The notes beneath the pieces are model-generated. The model did no database searches. It was given only the letters and a program-made list of their open reading frames with translations, and had not been told where the DNA came from. Below are positions 63,689 to 64,000 of a stretch of 64,000 bases of DNA, piece by piece. This DNA comes from Peribacillus muralis (GTDB lineage: Bacteria > Bacillota > Bacilli > Bacillales > DSM-1321). The first letter of the stretch is position 1; each line of letters opens with the position of its first letter. Position numbers and translations under genes: made by a program. Location of the stretch: the NCBI RefSeq assembly GCF_001439925.1, contig NZ_LMBV01000007.1, positions 138,561-202,560 on the forward strand. The letters run 5' to 3'.

Positions 63689-64000
63689 ATGAAATTAACA
63701 GATTATATGACAAAAGATATGATAATCTTAGATTTGAAAGCTAGCAGTCCGCAGCTTGCACTGCATCAATTAATTGACGTGATGGAGAGTGAGGGGCGAA
63801 TTACGAATAAAAGCGATTACTATAAAGCACTGGTGAACCGCGAAGCGCAAAGCTCGACTGCCATCGGATTTGAAGTCGCCATACCACATGGGAAAACGGA
63901 TGCTGTCATTTTGCCATCCGTGGTATTTGCCAAAGCTCCGGAAGGCATTGAATGGGAGAGTCTTGATGGCGATCCAGTTAAGCTTGTCTTCATGATTGGT
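63689..64000 (+). CDS. PTS fructose-type EIIA (cut by window end)
   Basis: ATG 63689 behind AGGGAAGG, 104 codons visible and still open at the window end. MKLTDYMTKDMIILDLKASS is the start of a type-2 EIIA (shown 20 residues), with phospho-His in VAIPHGKTDAV near residue 70. About 145 residues are expected. Phosphate donor to the EIIBC encoded upstream. Confidence 0.92.
   Translation, partial: MKLTDYMTKDMIILDLKASSPQLALHQLIDVMESEGRITNKSDYYKALVNREAQSSTAIGFEVAIPHGKTDAVILPSVVFAKAPEGIEWESLDGDPVKLVFMIG

Overview
The window reads as chromosomal DNA of a low-GC, Gram-positive, spore-forming-type Bacillaceae. Strong AGGAGG-type ribosome binding sites, frequent TTG and GTG starts, SAM-I and TPP riboswitches, and gene sets known from Bacillus (hut, pxpABC/kip, ykoEDC, tenA/tenI/thiOSGF, a YbdM-like kinase, a YozQ-like protein, HU) all agree. 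A Peribacillus-like organism is my best guess; the genus is inference, not proven.

Layout. (1) 1-7.7 kb: the 3' end of a WapA/Rhs-type YD-repeat polymorphic toxin, its likely immunity gene, and a trail of other immunity-like genes and decayed toxin parts, including an orphan restriction-endonuclease-fold toxin tip and a twice-frameshifted immunity-like gene. (2) 7.7-12 kb: single accessory genes (PhzF-like, DUF1801/YdeI-like, two GNAT acetyltransferases, a VOC protein). (3) 12.2-16.9 kb: an AraC-type regulator with a degenerate receiver domain, then hutU-hutI. (4) 17.1-21.8 kb: an MFS transporter, a histidine ammonia-lyase (HAL) family protein that precisely lacks the Ala-Ser-Gly triad needed to form the MIO cofactor, and a monomeric sarcosine oxidase-like flavoenzyme. 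(5) 22.1-27.6 kb: the 5-oxoprolinase operon pxpA-ycsG-ycsI-pxpB-pxpC with the IclR regulator kipR. (6) 27.7-29.7 kb: a divergent LysR/hutG pair. (7) 29.8-36.7 kb: housekeeping and orphan genes: an SRAP protein, a SAM-riboswitch-controlled NhaC-family transporter (MetT-like), cobQ, HU, a small Arg/Ser-rich protein and a Ser/Thr kinase. (8) 37.1-47.0 kb: an apparently complete operon degrading anthranilate through 3-hydroxyanthranilate to pyruvate and acetyl-CoA; its adjacent flavin reductase gene is broken by two stop codons. (9) 47.7-52.1 kb: secreted pullulanase, an IS3-family relic and a LacI-type regulator. (10) 52.5-60.0 kb: a TPP-riboswitch-controlled thiamine salvage and thiazole operon. 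(11) 60.3-64 kb: a PRD-type regulator and a fructose-family PTS cut by the window end.

How they work together. Much of the window is nitrogen and carbon scavenging: histidine (hutU, hutI, hutG, but no canonical hutH here), 5-oxoproline, anthranilate or tryptophan, and starch/pullulan, each with its own local regulator. The most unusual objects are the MIO-less HAL homologue with its transporter and oxidase neighbours, and the toxin/immunity graveyard at the left end.
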